In this document: piece by piece, positions 11,590 through 23,049 of the stretch | Layout: every line of letters starts with the position of its first letter | Position numbering within the stretch: position 1 is the stretch's first letter | Origin: Eonycteris spelaea | Taxonomy: Eukaryota > Chordata > Mammalia > Chiroptera > Pteropodidae | Reading direction: 5' to 3' | Length of the DNA stretch: 64,000 bases | NCBI GenBank assembly: GCA_003508835.1 | Contig: PUFA01000034.1 | Coordinates: 6,536,501-6,600,500, forward strand | Program-made: the position numbers and the translations under genes | Notes under the pieces: model-generated | What the model saw: only the letters and a program-made list of their open reading frames with translations | What the model was told of the DNA's origin: nothing | The model's database searches: none

Positions 11590-12600
11590 ATTAAGTAAAA
11601 TGATAGTAAGTGGGAGTGATGACATAGAAGCCATTGGACGAGAGATGTTTAAGAAGGAAGGAGCAGCCAGCTACCAGAGAAAGCAAGAGAGCTAAGGACA
11701 GGTTATTCTCACTCATCTAATAGAGTGTTATTAGCGACCTTAGTAGAGACAGTTTTATTAATGTATGGAAGGCAAAAACTAACAACAGTGTGTTAATGAG
11801 AGAGAGAGTAGTGAAGGGCATGACTATGTACCCTCGTTTTAAGAATATGTGTTGTTTTGTATAGGGAAGAAGAAAGGGAATAGAAGGAAATGTGAATTTA
11901 GGGCCAACTTTTTAAAAAGGGGGAAATTCTCAATTCTAACTCTATTAGGTGAGTGGTTTTGAATCTATAATTTAGCTATTCTATGCCTTAGTTCCTTTTT
12001 CTGTAAAACAGGAGTAGTAATTGTGCTTTCTCACAGTGTTAGTGAAGGTGAAAGGAGTCGGTAACACATAAAGTACTAAGAACAGTGCCTGGCACATGAT
12101 AAAGACTATGCATGCGCTGACTTGTAACACTGCTTGTATAAAAAAAGCTTGTATTTAAAAGTATTTGAGAAACATCCCTTAGAGAGGGGGAGTTGAAGTT
12201 TTAATTTAAAAGTTTTCCTTCAGAGACAGAAGAAAGTGATAAAGTTTTAAAGAGTGAGGTAGAATTTTTCCTTTTGGCTTGATCGTCCCCACATTCTCAG
12301 TAAGGACGTGAATGATGTCTCTGTGTGGACAGTGGATCTCCTTACCTTTCCTGGCTAGCTAAGTTTAATGCTTCCATGAGTGAGCTATCAGGTAACAGGT
12401 TGTAGATTTTGAGGAAAGAAGTGAAGTTTAGAGCATCTGCTGAGGAGCATAGGGAAGATGAGTGGGCTAAGGATATATAGAAGGGCTACAGGGATTATTA
12501 GTGCATGGTCTTGGAAATTATTCATTAATGTGGCTCTCATCATCAAGATCTCTGGGTAATATTTTCCATCAGGGTTTAGTCATATGGAAGACAGAACAGA
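11590..12600 (-). mobile_element. L2 LINE internal region, antisense
   Basis: Purine-rich strand with the layout of antisense L2 internal sequence: GTTTAAGAAGGAAGGAGCAGCC, AGCGACCTTAGTAGAGACAG, and GAGTGGGCTAAGGATATATAG fall in the order of the reversed L2 consensus. A MIR lies inside it at 11945-12112. The purine-rich DNA beyond 12600 may be more of the same element but is too diverged to call. Confidence 0.55.
11945..12112 (-). mobile_element. MIR SINE, antisense, nested in L2
   Basis: Reverse MIR core: TTAGTTCCTTTTTCTGTAAAAC, then AGTACTAAGAACAGTGCCTG and GGCACATGATAAAG. Flanked on both sides by antisense L2-like sequence, so it probably landed in the L2. Confidence 0.7.
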
Positions 12601-13799
12601 CAAGTTAGGCAAATTAAGATTTATCCAGGTCTAAACTATTTCAGGACAGGCAAGGCAGAAGAAAAAAAGATGGTAAGAAAATAAGAGTTTAGGGAAAGGA
12701 CAAGGAAGTATATGTGATATGCCTAAGCAGATGGGCTAGAAAAGAGATAAAGAGATCTGTAAAGTGCAGGTGATCAGGTGATTAGAAAGCATTGATGGAT
12801 GTAACAGCTAGACAGTCTCTATGACAGCGAAAAGTAGAGAGAGTTGGAATGATAAGTTTGTAGTAGCAGATTGGAATATTGGAATTTAACAATACATGGA
12901 ACTTTATGAAATACCATCAATGTTTATGGGAACTGATGGAATGAAGGCAAAAATTACTGAAATGGAGGACGTCAAGAAGCAGTTTGTCCAAGATAATAGA
13001 ATTACCAAAATAGACATGGATACCATCTAAGATGATGGAAGAACCATGGCTCTATCTTTTTTGAAAACTGTGAGTCTGTTGCTAAAAAATCATTAGTGAA
13101 TGTGAAGAAGGAACTAGAATACAAGACCATGATAGTGAAGAGGGGAGATACCAGGTGTCCCAAAGATACATAGTTACTCTAGGGACTAGGATTAGTAATG
13201 CTGCACAAATAGCGATAGGCAACAAGAAATTATTGCATAATGTCTACAGATTCTTCTTCTTCACCCCCATTCCTACCTCTAGCCTTTAGGAACATGGAAT
13301 AAGAGAATGTGCAGCTTCTACTTGAGTGAACTGAAAGACAAATGGGAAACTTCTTAAGAACAATTGATCATCTCGAGGAATAGAGGGAAATGTGAAGTAA
13401 GGACAATTTTAAGTGGAGGGAACATTTTGTGAAATACTGAGGGTAATAGAAATAGAGTTTACACACTTGAATATCCATTTCAGAGGGCATCTTTCAAAGG
13501 ATTGGCAAAGGACAGCCTCGAGGGGGTGATGAGTTAGAAAAAATGGGGTTTGAGTGAGAGTTTGGAAGGGAATGGAACATAAAAGGACTTACGTTTTGGA
13601 TAGAAGCCAAAAATGCAGGGATGAGGGAGAGGTAGTGGCACTGAATTGTCTAAGGGTTTGAAACAAAGCTCTGATGTAAAATTGCTTTTGTGCCAGTGGA
13701 ACACTGGATCCCAGGAAAGACCTTATACTGTATGTGGCCTGATCAGAAATCTGTAGCCTTTGCTTATTATTACAAGTAAAACTTTGGTAAATAACGTCT
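12601..13799. other. Purine-rich unassigned DNA, possibly more antisense L2
   Basis: Plus strand is rich in A and G throughout, like the antisense L2 to its left, but I cannot follow specific L2 blocks. No gene or RNA seen. Confidence 0.35.
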
Positions 13800-14330
13800 T
13801 TTGACATTGAAACCTCAAAGTTGTATATACGGGTTAATTTAATTAGAACTCAATTACTAAGGGTCATCACCCATCTTTAAGGGTTATCACCAATCCCTTA
13901 TGACCCATTGGAACTAATGGGCCCAACTATGTTCCGAACAGCTGGTAGGTAGGGCTCATCTGTATCCACATTCTATTCTTCCTGGTCACATATCGAGATT
14001 GTATTTTCAAGTCTTCCCTATGGCTAGGTGTGGTCATATTAGTGAGTTCTACCCAATGAGTTTGATAGAAACAATATATCCTTTATGGGTCTGGTCCACA
14101 AAACCCTCTAAAACCCCTTTCCCTGTGGTTTGTCTGGATGAGGAGTCTCTGAGGACCTGGAGGAATCCCGAGATTGGAGAAACTTAGAGCAGAGCCTCTC
14201 TCTCCTTCTTCCCCCAACTGACCCATATTACAGTGGGACATAACAATAAATCTTTATCATGTTAAGTTAGTGAGAATTGGGGGTTGTTAATCATAACAGT
14301 GGCTTACCTATCCAGTACAGTATCTGTGGA
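13800..14330. mobile_element. Ancient interspersed repeat, family not assigned
   Basis: The order TAGGTGTGGTCATATTAGTG, TTCTACCCAATGAG, GGTCTGGTCCACAAAACCC and TTAGTGAGAATTGGGG resembles a common old mammalian repeat whose name I cannot fix. A small imperfect 20-base tandem pair sits at about 13858-13898. Confidence 0.4.
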
Positions 14331-14929
14331 CAGTGTCTTTATTGTGAACCAGTGGCAAACTCCTCCATTAGGATTTTAGAGCAAAGCCATATTTTCTCAG
14401 TAAGTATTTTTTTTTTTAATTTTTATTTTGAGGAGGAGACCCCAGCTTGTTACTGGGATGTCAGGGTTACCTAAATACAGGATTTCTGTGCCATGTAAGC
14501 TATCTTTAACATCAATTCAGAGTCTTCTGATTGAGCCACGAAATCGAGTATTCTCATAGGCACACCCTCATCAAATGGAAGTTAATTTCACAGGGTAAGA
14601 CCCAAACCATGTCACAAAATGGTTAATATCCCCAGAATACCTACTTCTGCCACATGGCCATTTCACTCTCAAAATAGCATTATAGCCCCAAGAGCAGTTT
14701 GCTATGAACAAGTGACCGTGGAGCGAGAAAGAGCTTCGTTTAAATGACTGTACATGATATGCTGGCTCCAGCATTACAGTCGGTTGCATGGGTGGCCCCG
14801 AGGGCAGTGGGAAAGAGATATCCTCCCAGACAGTAGAATTTTACATAATACTTATCAAAGTTTTAGTTCATAGATAAGCCAGCTTCTTTCAGAACACATT
14901 CTCCACATTATAGTTTTTAAAATAGTAAT
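14331..14929. other. Unassigned DNA
   Basis: No gene or repeat family recognised. A 14-nt T-rich run lies at about 14408-14420. Confidence 0.4.
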
Positions 14930-15478
14930 TAGATAACATCTCTTGCTTGTTCAGATTCCTTCTGTAGCTCACTGTTACACTGTGCATTGTTTTATACTCT
15001 TACCTTTGGCCTCCCAGACCCTAAGTGGTATGTTTCTTGCCTTACACTAAAACTTTAATGTGAACTCCCCTTTCTTTTGATGTTCTAGCGACTGGCTTTA
15101 TTTTAATTCCCAAGCATCAGATTCTTGGCTCTGCACAGACCTCCAGAACAACTCGTCTGGCTCTTCCTCATCTTTCAGGTTTTAGCTTCAGTTCGACTTG
15201 TTTTGCTCAGCCTTACTAATCTTTCAACACAAGATGAGCTATATCTGTTACTCTACCTTTTTCAACTTTTTTTTATGCTCCTTGTTCTTTCCTTCACAGG
15301 AACTATCAATATTTGTATAATTGTTTACATATTTACTTAAAGTTGTCTTCACTGAATTGTAATTTCTGTGGAAGCAAAGACCATGTCTGTTTTGTTCACC
15401 ATTGCATACAGGACAGCTAGCACAGTGTCTGGCTCATCGTGGATGGATGAGACACTTTTGTTGAACACAGAATGAATA
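14930..15478 (+). mobile_element. L2 LINE, 3' end
   Basis: Sense L2 3' end: CTCATCTTTCAGGTTTTAGC for the 'tcattcaggtctcagc' block, a T-rich stretch, GAATTGTAATTTCTGTGGAAGC with GACCATGTCTGTTTTGTTC, AGCACAGTGTCTGGCTCAT, and an end near TTGTTGAACACAGAATGAAT. The order and spacing are those of the L2 tail. Confidence 0.85.
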
Positions 15479-16629
15479 CACAGCTGTCCCTCTTGGAAAA
15501 ATAAGTTGAGGAGAATGTGGGTCCCTAGGCCAAGTGTGTTAGGTACTGAGAGATCAATTTGATTGAAAAGCCATGGCAAAAATAAAAGGAAATTGGTAGC
15601 ACAAAATTAGAGATTCTGTGGGGAACAGGAAGAGGTAAATAAGGTATAGATATGGTGGATGTTGGAATAACGAGGAGCTTGTGGGTATCAGAGTCTAGCA
15701 AAAAGGTAAACGGGACTTTACCAGGACCTCTGGTAGCACCTTTATGAGAAAGTTTACTCTGACTGGCAGGTTGTATTTATTTCTTTTTCTTTTCTCATTT
15801 TTTCTTTGCTTTTACTACATAAAACAAAATAGAACAGAACAAAAACAAGGCAAATAAACAAATCTAATCTTCCAAGATATGGGTTAAAATATCCAAGACA
15901 GTGAGGGTCATTTATAGTGAGTGAAATTTCCAGGTGCCTCCATTCATTAAAGGAAAACAGTATGTGTACATTACTTTATTAACAAAATAAAGATTAATGT
16001 CCCTTATGAAATATTTAAATTTTACTGCCAAATTATTATAATGATGTTTTTCTAGGCCTAGACATCCTGGAAATAGATCTAATAAAAAGCCTAAAAACCT
16101 TCAAGAGAGAAAATTCCAGATTTCCAACTGAGTGCATCCCTGAAGTTGATTAAATATTAATATCAAAGGGACACATACCCACATATAAAAAGCAGACCAT
16201 CAGAATGTCACATTCTTGAAGGTGGAAGATTAAGGAAACAGATATCCCAAGGGTGACTGAATGTTACTGCTAACTGTAAAATACTCTTGGTTTCAGTTAT
16301 GTTTTTCAAGATGTCCTGAAATCCTGCAGTCATTCCAATCATTTCATGCCTGAATTTTTCCCCATTGAAATAACATGTTTTTCAGGACAATATTAGAAAA
16401 GGAATGAAGGGAAGTTCTATTAAAAATCTGCAGAAGATCTGTGAGGTTAAAAACCTTGGTCGCTTTGCGGTATGTTTATTCCTTTCTCTGCTGGACTTCT
16501 TTGTGACACAAGTATTTTCTTCTTTGAAAAAAAAAAATGCTCTGAAGTATATCTAGCTTCAGGAAATACAACTGTTTAAATAGTCAAACATGATCCCCAG
16601 AAAAACATCTGTCACTGAGACCAATGGTG
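15479..16629. other. Unassigned DNA
   Basis: No gene or repeat recognised. An 11-A run lies at 16527-16537. Confidence 0.4.
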
Positions 16630-17045
16630 GGCACATTAAACAGTGTAACTAATTGTAAGCAACAGAAATAAACTAATTTATGTTGTAAAAAATGTATTAG
16701 GCGATAGGTGGCAGCTCATAGGGCCTCCAGAGGAGATCGGAGAACTGACTTGGGGAAATGCAGCCAGGGACAGTACCTCAAATTGAGCCTCAGTAATGTC
16801 CATAAACTCACCACAGGACAACCAGAGTGACCAGTACTAGCAACACCATTGCTGGGCACTCCTCCCCGGCAAACTGGATGTAGGTACTAATTTTGCTGCC
16901 TGCACCCTCCTCTGCCCCTCACCCTAATTTCTTCTATGTGGACACTGTCTTCCTGCCTCCCCATCTTAAGATTTAAAGTTCAAGAAAGGGACATCTGATC
17001 AGAGGAGCCTGGATCTCGCATCGGTTATCTAGCTTCAAGGGGGCT
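16630..17045. mobile_element. Possible old interspersed repeat, family not assigned
   Basis: Begins with GCAACAGAAATAAACTAATTTA and continues with blocks that recall a widespread old mammalian repeat. I cannot name the family or fix the ends. Confidence 0.3.
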
Positions 17046-17313
17046 GGCATTCTCAGATATTGTATTGGGAGGTAGACTTAACGAAAAGATGAATATATCT
17101 TGGACATAGGAAAGATGTTTGGTTCATAGATGGCCTAAAGGAATAAAAAATATTCACTCCAATGAATATCGATTTCACTTAGTATAGGTTTTGTTAGAAA
17201 AGAATATAATTCTTAGGTAGATAGTAAAATCAAAATGTGTTTGGACTAAGAAGACTTGAGTTCAAATCAAGTCTGGAGTATTTAAGCTTATCAAGTCTGA
17301 AAATTATCTTCTC

Positions 17314-17436
17314 GTGTATGTGCGTTTGTGTGTGTGTGTGAGAGAAAGAGAGACAGAGATAGAGACAGAAGGAGAGACAAAGACAGAGACAGACATAAAG
17401 GGAGACTGTGTGTGTGTTTGTGTGTGTACACACACT
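17314..17436. repeat. Compound TG/GA/TG microsatellite
   Basis: A (TG)n tract is followed by an imperfect (GAGACA)n/(GA)n purine tract and a second (TG)n tract ending in a short CA run. It lacks a single clean unit. Confidence 0.85.
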
Positions 17437-17529
17437 TAGATGGAATAAATAATATTTTTTTTCTATTTAACCTACCTCACATTGCTACTAGGAGAGTCCA
17501 ATGAGATGTGGGTGAAAGGAATTTGAAAA

Positions 17530-17750
17530 TATAGAGCAAAGGAATTTAGAGTCTGATAAAACCGGATTAAAATCTGGTCTCTACCTCTTAATAGGCCTAC
17601 GACCTTAGACTTGTTATTTAAATTATCCAAGTTTCAGTTTCCTAATATATTAAATGAGCATTGAAATGGCAAATTTTTAGAGTTATTAAGAAGTTTAAAT
17701 GGGTAATGTGGCTCAGAACTTTTTATGGATAAAAAGCACTTAATAAAGGG
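17530..17750 (-). mobile_element. MIR SINE, antisense
   Basis: Reverse MIR: TTAGAGTCTGATAAAACCGG, ACCTCTTAATAGGCCTACGACC, AAGTTTCAGTTTCCTAATAT, and AAAAAGCACTTAATAAAGGG in the expected order. Confidence 0.8.
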
Positions 17751-17965
17751 TCATGTTTGTGTACATAGGCAAACACATCACGTGCACACACATACATGCA
17801 CACATTCAAGGAAATGTGTTCTTTACCCAACTAAATCTATTATCTAGCTGACACAGAAAATATACATATATGTTGTTTATGTGCTTTTGAATATTATCTG
17901 GTTGTTGCAAATTAATATATTTTGGTAAATATTTAATATGCATTACCATGTATGTTGCATATATA

Positions 17966-18002
17966 ATGTTATGTATATATATATATATATACACACACAC
18001 CC
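17966..18002. repeat. TA/CA microsatellite
   Basis: A (TA)n tract runs into a (CA)n tract. A looser CA-rich stretch lies at 17758-17805. Confidence 0.85.
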
Positions 18003-18265
18003 ATGATGTTAATTATGTAATTTCATTTTACATACAGTACTCATTAAAAATCTCAGTCCTCTTTCAGTACCTTCTCCCATCTCTCTCCCACATATACTCT
18101 GTGCTCTCCAAACATGACAAGCATTGTATGGCAATGTCATACGTTTATTTGTTTTTGCTTAAATATTTATTTCATTGTGCCAGTACAGGTTCATCATTGA
18201 ATTTCTCAATGGTAAGTTAAAAGGCTATCATCTAATAAAAGAGATAAGAATAAACAAGTAAATAG

Positions 18266-18918
18266 GCATTGTAAAAATAAATCAGATCATGCCACTCCTC
18301 TGCTGAGAAGCTTCTGCTGGCTTCCCACGTAATTAAGCATAAAAGCTGAAGCCCTCACCAGGGCCTGCGAAGTCCTAGGAAGTCCCCCGTCCCCCGACCT
18401 CTCACCTTTGAGAACTCATTTTCTACCAGTCCCCCCTTCTGTTATTTTGTCCTAGCTGCGCTTGCATCCTGGGTTCCTTGAACACCAAATCCATGTTCCC
18501 ATTTTAGTGCATTCAAGTTGGCTGTTCCTTCTGCCTGGAGCACGCTTCCCTAGATAGTCTAGCTAACCCATCACCACCTTCCAGTCCTACTTAAATCTCA
18601 CCTTCCTGACATTACCCGAGCCACCCTATTTAAAAGCAACTATTTCCATTTCCCCACCTTGGTACTCCTGACCTCTCCTGAATCTGCTTTGTTTTTTTTT
18701 TCCTGCTGCACTTATACCTTTTTATAATGCTGTATAATTTATTCATTGTTGTTATTATTACTATTATTAATTTATTACCCGTCTCCCCTCAGCATTCGCA
18801 TTGCATCCGTTCAGGGAACTTTGCCTGGCTTGTTCACTGTTCTGTCCCAAGTGCTTGTCACATGGCTTGGAACACACTAAGCATTTAATAAATATTGGTT
18901 GAATAAAGGAATAAAGGA
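18266..18918 (+). mobile_element. L2 LINE, long 3' segment
   Basis: The clearest L2 in the window. From the left: CAGATCATGCCACTCCTCTG, CTTCTGCTGGCTTCCCAC, CTGTTCCTTCTGCCTGGAGC, CCAGTCCTACTTAAATCTCACC, GAGCCACCCTATTTAAAAGC, a TTATT-rich run, CAAGTGCTTGTCACATGGC, and the terminal TAATAAATATTGGTTGAATAAAG. All are in consensus order. The encoded ORF2 C-terminus is broken by stops. Confidence 0.92.
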
Positions 18919-18969
18919 AAGAAGTAGTTTTAGTGCACAGAATTGGGAAAGCAGGCAAAGAGAATGAGA

Positions 18970-19475
18970 TCAATCAGCAAGTAGGAAGTAGGAGAAAAGC
19001 CAGAGAGGAAAGTGTTCTAGGAAAGAGTATTGTCCAGCGCTTCTCAGAATTACAGTAAGACGGACAGAAAAGTGCTCTCTGATTTTGGCAACAAATAACC
19101 CATTGAAGACCTTAACAATAGCAATTTTAGAGGTGTGATGGGGTGAAATTAGATTGGGAGGAGGTAAAGAGTGTGGACCATACTCTTTAGGAGGTAAGAA
19201 ATGTGTACCTTAAAGGAAATGGAGAAAAAGGTGTATCTACAGGTATGTTGTTTCAAGGACGATTTTTTGTTTTGTTTTAATCATGAAGGAAGTAAAACAT
19301 GTTTGTATATGATCCAGAAGGAGGGATGTGCTTGATGCAGAGAGAAAAGAGGTGGTCAACGGGCAAGGTCCTTGCTAGGGCTGGAGTCGAAGGAACATGT
19401 GTCTCTTCACACAGGAGGGAGGGAGCAGAGGATGGGAGCAGATGCAGGCTGGGTTCTGCTGGGTATAGTTTTTCC
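18970..19475 (-). mobile_element. L2 LINE internal segment, antisense
   Basis: Antisense L2 internal sequence: AAGTAGGAGAAAAGCCAGAG, TTAACAATAGCAATTTTAGAG, AAACATGTTTGTATATGATCC with AGAAGGAGGGATG, and AGGAGGGAGGGAGCAGAGG, in the order of the reversed consensus. It directly follows a sense L2 3' end. Confidence 0.65.
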
Positions 19476-19494
19476 TCCAGACTGGGCTCGCGTG

Positions 19495-19780
19495 TTTGAT
19501 GGTTGACTGGCTCTTGAATGAAGTTGTGGAGACAGCTAGGTTACATGTCTCTCATTCTCCAGCAGGCTAGCCCAGGCATCTTCTCATAGTGGTAGCAAAA
19601 AATAGGGCATTTACACAAGCATATTGCTTGTATAATATTTACTGGTACATATCCCACTGGCAAAGTAAGTCACATAGTCGAAGTCTGAGTCAGAGTGTAG
19701 GACAAAGTGACAGAGCAAAGAATGTAAATGCAGGGACTGATAAGAAATCGAGGCCATGGATGCAATCAGTCCATTAACAG
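19495..19780. mobile_element. Old interspersed repeat, family not assigned
   Basis: Blocks CATTCTCCAGCAGGCTAGCC, GGCATCTTCTCATAGTGGT, CCCACTGGCAAAGTAAGTCACAT and GGCCATGGATGCAATC follow the order of a common old mammalian repeat that I remember but cannot name with confidence. No frame or terminal repeat is evident. Confidence 0.5.
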
Positions 19781-20344
19781 AAGAGGTTGAGGGGGTGAGG
19801 GAACCCTATCCAATGGAATGAGGCAAATCCCTTAGTTGAATATTGTGAGAAGGAGAGGTGAGAAAAACAGTTATTTCCTAATACGGCAATGAAAAAAAAA
19901 ACACTTAAAATAAGCTTTATGAGGAGGGGGAAAGTTTGCTTTATATAGAAACTTAGTATAATTTTTAAGTGCCCACTTTTGATTGACCATTGTGAATTTG
20001 TTTGATACCCATCTGATACACGTATGATAGCAATCTGCTGAAGGATGCAGATATTGGAGAAGGGGAATTACTGGGTGAATTAAGGTTAAAGGTGTGTTAT
20101 GCCAGTGTGTGCGGGAGTGAGAGGGTTAAAGGAATTATAGCAGTTCTAAGGGGATCTTAATGATGGGCCGTAGCATTTAATCTGAACAAGACGAGAAAGA
20201 AAGGCAGAAGTGGGGCCAGGGGTAGAGAATGGAAGAATTGATAAAGTGGGAATTTCATTGAGGTCTGACACTGGTTTCTGTAAGGATAACTAAGGAAATA
20301 AATTGGAAGACTTGAAGTCTGTGGTTGAAGATGGGGATCATCGA
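19781..20344. other. Unassigned DNA, possibly some antisense L2
   Basis: No gene recognised. Part of 20110-20335 is purine-rich and could be decayed antisense L2. Confidence 0.35.
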
Positions 20345-20680
20345 ACACGTGAAGCTGATGGAGACTGGTTTCCGGCCTTTGGATATGCTGTGCTCTTTCA
20401 TGTTTGTGCTTCGAATTATCCTGCCCTACATCTCTGCCCTACAGTTTTCTTTCCTTGTCCACCTGGATAACCGATACCGTCCCTACTTTTGTCGGGCTGA
20501 CATCCATGCTCTTTCTCAGGTCTTACCTATGTACGTTCAATCAGTGATAATATGATGTCTCATAATAGCTTTCTTACCTGCGTGACCTGCTCCACTAAAC
20601 TGTGAGTTCTTTGCTTATGTCTGTTTTCTTATCAACTGGCATGGTGCTTATGCTCAACACAGACTTGCTGAAAAAAGGAA
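20345..20680 (+). mobile_element. L2 LINE, 3' end
   Basis: Sense L2 3' end, diverged: CTCTTTCTCAGGTCTTACC, a TACCTGCGTGACCTGCTCC stretch, CTAAACTGTGAGTTCTTTGC, then TGTCTGTTTTCTTATCAACTGG and GACTTGCTGAAAAAAGG at the end. Confidence 0.6.
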
Positions 20681-20748
20681 GAGTTAGTAACTTTAGGTGA
20701 CAGAAGCTATGAGGGTAAATGAGATCACCAGTGATATTGTGTATTGTT

Positions 20749-20952
20749 GTGCTGATCAATATGGTAGCTCTAAGCATATGTGGTTATTTAAACAAAATTA
20801 GTATAATTAAACTTAAATACAATTAAAAATTTTATTCCTCAGTCACACTAACTACATTTCAGGTATTAATTTAATACCTATAGCTACCTTATTGGAAAGC
20901 ACAGAAATAGGTAATTTCCATCATAGCAGAAAGTTCAATTGGACAGCTCTGG
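20749..20952. mobile_element. hAT-type non-autonomous DNA transposon (MER5-like)
   Basis: About 200 bp. The left end carries GCTGATCAATATGGTAGC and the right end CAGAAAGTTCAATTGGACAGC, with internal ATTAAAAATTTTATTCCTCAG and TACCTTATTGGAAAGCACAG. The whole follows the layout of a common hAT-family MITE whose ends are short terminal inverted repeats. It encodes nothing. The exact family name is from memory. Confidence 0.75.
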
Positions 20953-21464
20953 CATTATAGATCAAGAAGTTGTGGGGAAAAAAAGACTTAGAAATGACAT
21001 AAGAGTCACTGACAAAGGCACAGAAGAGGGAAGAATAAGAGACAGGAGAAGAAACCTGAGTGCTAGGATGTGGGTCCTGGAGTTAACTTCCACAAGAGGT
21101 CTAGTAGGTGATAGAAAAAAAAACACAAATTGCTACAAGAAATTAGACGTGAATGGAGGGTATATGAAGCTGTGTATTCACATACATAAAAAATATATGA
21201 AGATATTATGTATATCTACATTTATACACACACACATATATGTAGTAGAAGGAAAGGGAAGAAAACAGATTAGACTATGGCAATGGGGTAGGGCTAAGAG
21301 AAGGATCTTTCTGCTTGAGGATAGGAGAGTGGTAATTTGTGGATGAAGAGAAGTTCTACTAGGGAAGATTAAAGAGGGGAAGGAATGGAAGTCATCACAC
21401 AGCAAATTCCAGAGGCTGAGAGAAAACCTGTGACCTAGACAGTGAGTGTTGGAGTTCCTGCTCT
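20953..21464. other. Unassigned purine-rich DNA with a 135-codon open frame
   Basis: The longest open frame of the window (20939-21346) starts inside the DNA transposon end and runs through purine-rich sequence and a short CA/TA microsatellite (21222-21243). It has biased composition and no recognisable domain, so I do not call a gene. Confidence 0.5.
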
Positions 21465-21760
21465 GTTTTCAGCACTCTCACAGGTGCTAAAAATTTAATA
21501 ATAAACAGGTAGAACTGATCTGATGAAGCTTATATTCTGGTAGTAGAGACAGACAATGAACACGATAAAGAAAATACAAAGCATGTTACAGAATAATAAC
21601 TTCTAGGGAGAAAAATAAAGCAGGGGAGGAGGACAGGAAGTGAGATAGCACCAGGGGAAGCTGAAGTTAAAGGACTAGAGATGAGGGGCGACCAGATGAT
21701 CGTGGAGGTGAAGGGAGAGAAATTGAAGGAGTCTCTTCATACTTGTTGTCTTGGCAAAAC
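21465..21760 (-). mobile_element. L2 LINE, antisense 3' part
   Basis: Antisense L2: ATCTGATGAAGCTTATATTC for the 'catggagcttacattc' block, GTAGAGACAGACAATGAACAC, then AGGGAGAAAAATAAAGCAGGG and a purine-rich continuation, all in reversed consensus order. Confidence 0.8.
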
Positions 21761-22759
21761 CACGTTCTGAGGATGAGCTGTGGGTTTGAAGGGGAGGTAG
21801 CTCACTTTAGAGAATGGAAATACTGCTGTCAATAAGATCAATTAAAATATCTGTTTCTGTTCTTCCCTAAAGATCCAGCATAGTGCTTTTAATTTGCATA
21901 TTATTTTTGATCACACCCAGTCATGGAGTGGAAAATATTACTAGCATCCTATCAAAGTTTGCCTGTTAAGTTTATGAATTCTGTGAACTTACACCTAACT
22001 TAAAATTTTTTATTATTCGTGGAAAAAAAAATCCCATAACTTGAAAACCAGATGCTAAATTGCTGAAGGACCCAGAAGACTATGAACTTGCATAATTGAA
22101 GAACTCAAGCAGAAAGGGTATTTCAGTTACAGAATAGAGTCCCAACTTATGTTCTTAAATAAATTTAAGGGAGTTAGCAAAGCATTTCAAGACTTTTGTT
22201 CCGTTGTCTTTTACTTAAGAAAAAAATGAATATTTTCATAAGCCACTAAGGTGACTCAGAAAAATTAAAAATTAAAAAAATTAAAAATGTATTTTTCACT
22301 TTGAAGAATATATTAGAAGTTAAATTGGCAACCATGCCAGATAATTTCACAGAAATGACTTGCAGGGAAAGAGAAACATCTGCAACCTTTGTAGCATACG
22401 TCTGGAGAGCAGAGTCTGAAAGATCTTTCGAAGGAGTCAGTGACTGCCTGACTGGATGACCCTGTCTCCACATATTTCCCCACAGGCTTGTCTTAGGTCT
22501 GTCTCTATCGTGAAACCCCACCATTAGCAATTCATTTCTTTGTTTAAGCTTTGCGTGCTTGTGTAGGGTCCAGAACTCATTCTGTCTCCCCTCAGACTCC
22601 CCCCAAACAAATGTCATGTTCAGTGTAAACACTGTGGTTCTCCATTCTCACTTCTAGGAGTTTTCTTGGACTGCCATTGTTTTGGGCACCTCTGCACCAG
22701 TGATTCTCCAAAACTTATTTACTGCTCTAGACTTACTCAACCAAGTTGACTACATGTAA
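21761..22759. other. Unassigned DNA
   Basis: No repeat family recognised. A 128-codon minus-strand open frame at 22246-22632 has no identifiable motif and starts and stops in AT-rich DNA. I do not call it a gene. Confidence 0.4.
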
Positions 22760-22796
22760 TTATAATAGTAACAATAATAGTTTAATAATAATAAAG
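22760..22796. repeat. AAT-rich microsatellite
   Basis: Imperfect (AAT)n/(TAA)n trinucleotide tract directly left of a MIR. Confidence 0.7.
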
Positions 22797-23035
22797 GATG
22801 TGATTTATGAATGGCTTATACATACCGTATATCAGGAAGTAGACTAAGAACTTTAAATCATGATTGCATTTGATTCTCTTAACTCTGTGAGGCTTACAGA
22901 GGAGGAAACCAAGGCACAGTAAATAAACTAGGTGACTCATTGAAGATCTGATGGCTTACAAGTGAAACAGCCGTGACCTGAACCCAGATCTGTCTGATGC
23001 CAATGTGCTTGCTGTTATCACCACCTTAGACTAAC
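22797..23035 (+). mobile_element. MIR SINE, sense
   Basis: Sense MIR: GAACTTTAAATCATGATTGC, TAACTCTGTGAGGCTTACAG with AGGAGGAAACCAAGGCACAG, a decayed core, then GACCTGAACCCAGATCTGTC and CAATGTGCTTGCTGTTATCACC. Confidence 0.85.
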
Positions 23036-23049
23036 ACCCCGCTCAGCTG

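Noticed and set aside
20939..21346. Longest open frame in the window, 135 codons, as a possible gene
   Set aside because: It starts in the end of a DNA transposon, crosses a CA/TA microsatellite, has strongly biased composition and contains no recognisable domain or splice context.
22246..22632. 128-codon minus-strand open frame as a gene
   Set aside because: No motif, signal or family similarity that I can see. Both ends lie in AT-rich DNA. Length is within chance expectation for 64 kb.
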